The notes under the pieces: model-generated
What the model was told of the DNA's origin: nothing
The model's database searches: none
What the model saw: only the letters and a program-made list of their open reading frames with translations
Position numbers and translations under genes: made by a program
Shown here: positions 6,150 to 6,615 of the stretch, piece after piece
Layout: each line of letters opens with the position of its first letter
Numbering within the stretch: the first letter of the stretch is position 1
NCBI GenBank assembly: GCA_013329865.1
Contig: DUJJ01000070.1
Coordinates: 2,548-9,162, forward strand
Source: Candidatus Poseidoniaceae archaeon
GTDB lineage: Archaea > Thermoplasmatota > Poseidoniia > Poseidoniales > Poseidoniaceae
Length of the DNA stretch: 6,615 nucleotides
Direction of reading: 5' to 3'

Positions 6150-6615
6150 TTTTCTTTTTTGCTTGTTCCTTGATGAGGATGTTGCAGCGTCTAATTTGAT
6201 CTTTAGTCCGTTTTATTTCATCTTTTGTCAAACCTCTAGGAATCGCCTGCTCAAAACACTTTACAGCATCTTGGTATCGTTCCATCTCCGCATAAGCTGT
6301 TCCCATGTTGTAAAGGGTCTTGCCGCGTACTTCTTCTGGTTTTATTAGCATGGCCTGATGATAAGATTCGACACAGGCTGGGTAGTTTTCCAAGTAGTAA
6401 AATGCATTACCTCTACCGTTTAGTATTCTAATTACCATCTCATCATCATCGGAAAAAGAGGGCAGCGCTCGGTCAAAGCAGGATAAGGCTTCGGCATACT
6501 TGCCGGCTTCAATCAGTGCTACGCCTTGATTATACCATGATATGTCCTGATTGGCTATTGATGTTGAGCTTGGGTTGCGGAATTCCTCTTGGACCAAGGA
6601 ATTTGATTGAACTTC
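6145..6615 (-). CDS. Tetratricopeptide (TPR) repeat protein, 5' end probably beyond the window
   Basis: The frame is open to the right edge, giving 156 residues. Counted from the edge, three TPR units are visible at about 25-54 (WYNQGVALIEAGKYAEALSCFDRA), 64-93 (GRGNAFYYLENYPACVESYHQA) and 99-128 (YNMGTAYAEMERYQDAVKCFEQA). Each has the usual small, aromatic and Ala/Pro positions of the helix pairs. A basic tail ending KKKR follows. TPRs make helical scaffolds for protein binding, and no enzymatic domain is seen. A TTG at 6597 could start a 150-aa protein, but it lacks the GGTGAT site seen at other genes here, so I favour an upstream start outside the window. It lies 4 nt ahead of the regulator and is almost surely in the same operon. 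It could be an adaptor for that regulator (inference only), or an unrelated neighbour. Confidence 0.85.
   Translation of the reverse strand, partial: EVQSNSLVQEEFRNPSSTSIANQDISWYNQGVALIEAGKYAEALSCFDRALPSFSDDDEMVIRILNGRGNAFYYLENYPACVESYHQAMLIKPEEVRGKTLYNMGTAYAEMERYQDAVKCFEQAIPRGLTKDEIKRTKDQIRRCNILIKEQAKKKR

Overview
The window reads as ordinary archaeal chromosome, most likely from a marine heterotrophic euryarchaeote of the Poseidoniales (Marine Group II) or a close relative. The grounds are a TrmB-type regulator, TATA-like boxes in place of bacterial -35/-10 pairs, repeated GGTGAT Shine-Dalgarno sites set 3-5 nt before the start codon, and frequent TTG starts. The genus-level guess is inference only. 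No rRNA, tRNA, CRISPR array, insertion sequence or phage gene is visible. The sequence is almost wall-to-wall coding, and the longest non-coding gap is about 157 bp.

Right-to-left from about 2561 to beyond position 1 runs a three-gene proton-translocating transhydrogenase operon: pntAA (soluble NAD(H)-binding alpha-1), pntAB (small membrane alpha-2) and pntB (beta, cut by the left edge). The genes are packed with a 4-nt overlap and a 1-nt gap. Divergent to it, at 2719-3657, lies an LDH-like NAD-dependent malate dehydrogenase. The pair makes metabolic sense: malate oxidation yields NADH, and the transhydrogenase uses proton-motive force to pass that hydride to NADP.

Convergent with mdh, and overlapping its stop by 4 bp, is a two-gene Fe-S unit on the minus strand. 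It comprises an A-type Fe-S carrier (ErpA/IscA/SufA family) followed by a short YgfZ/GcvT-like protein with the KGCYTGQE signature. Upstream of these, also on the minus strand, lies a second unit: a TPR-repeat protein cut by the right edge, followed 4 nt later by a 447-aa regulator with an N-terminal TrmB-type winged helix, a degenerate PLD-like sensor and a cysteine-rich C-terminal domain that resembles V4R.

The genes recognised are mostly conserved housekeeping genes. The least ordinary items are the three-part regulator and the two modified Fe-S proteins: a carrier with an extra N-terminal CxxC, and a YgfZ that lacks most of its C-terminal domain. I see no convincing evidence for a wholly new system.
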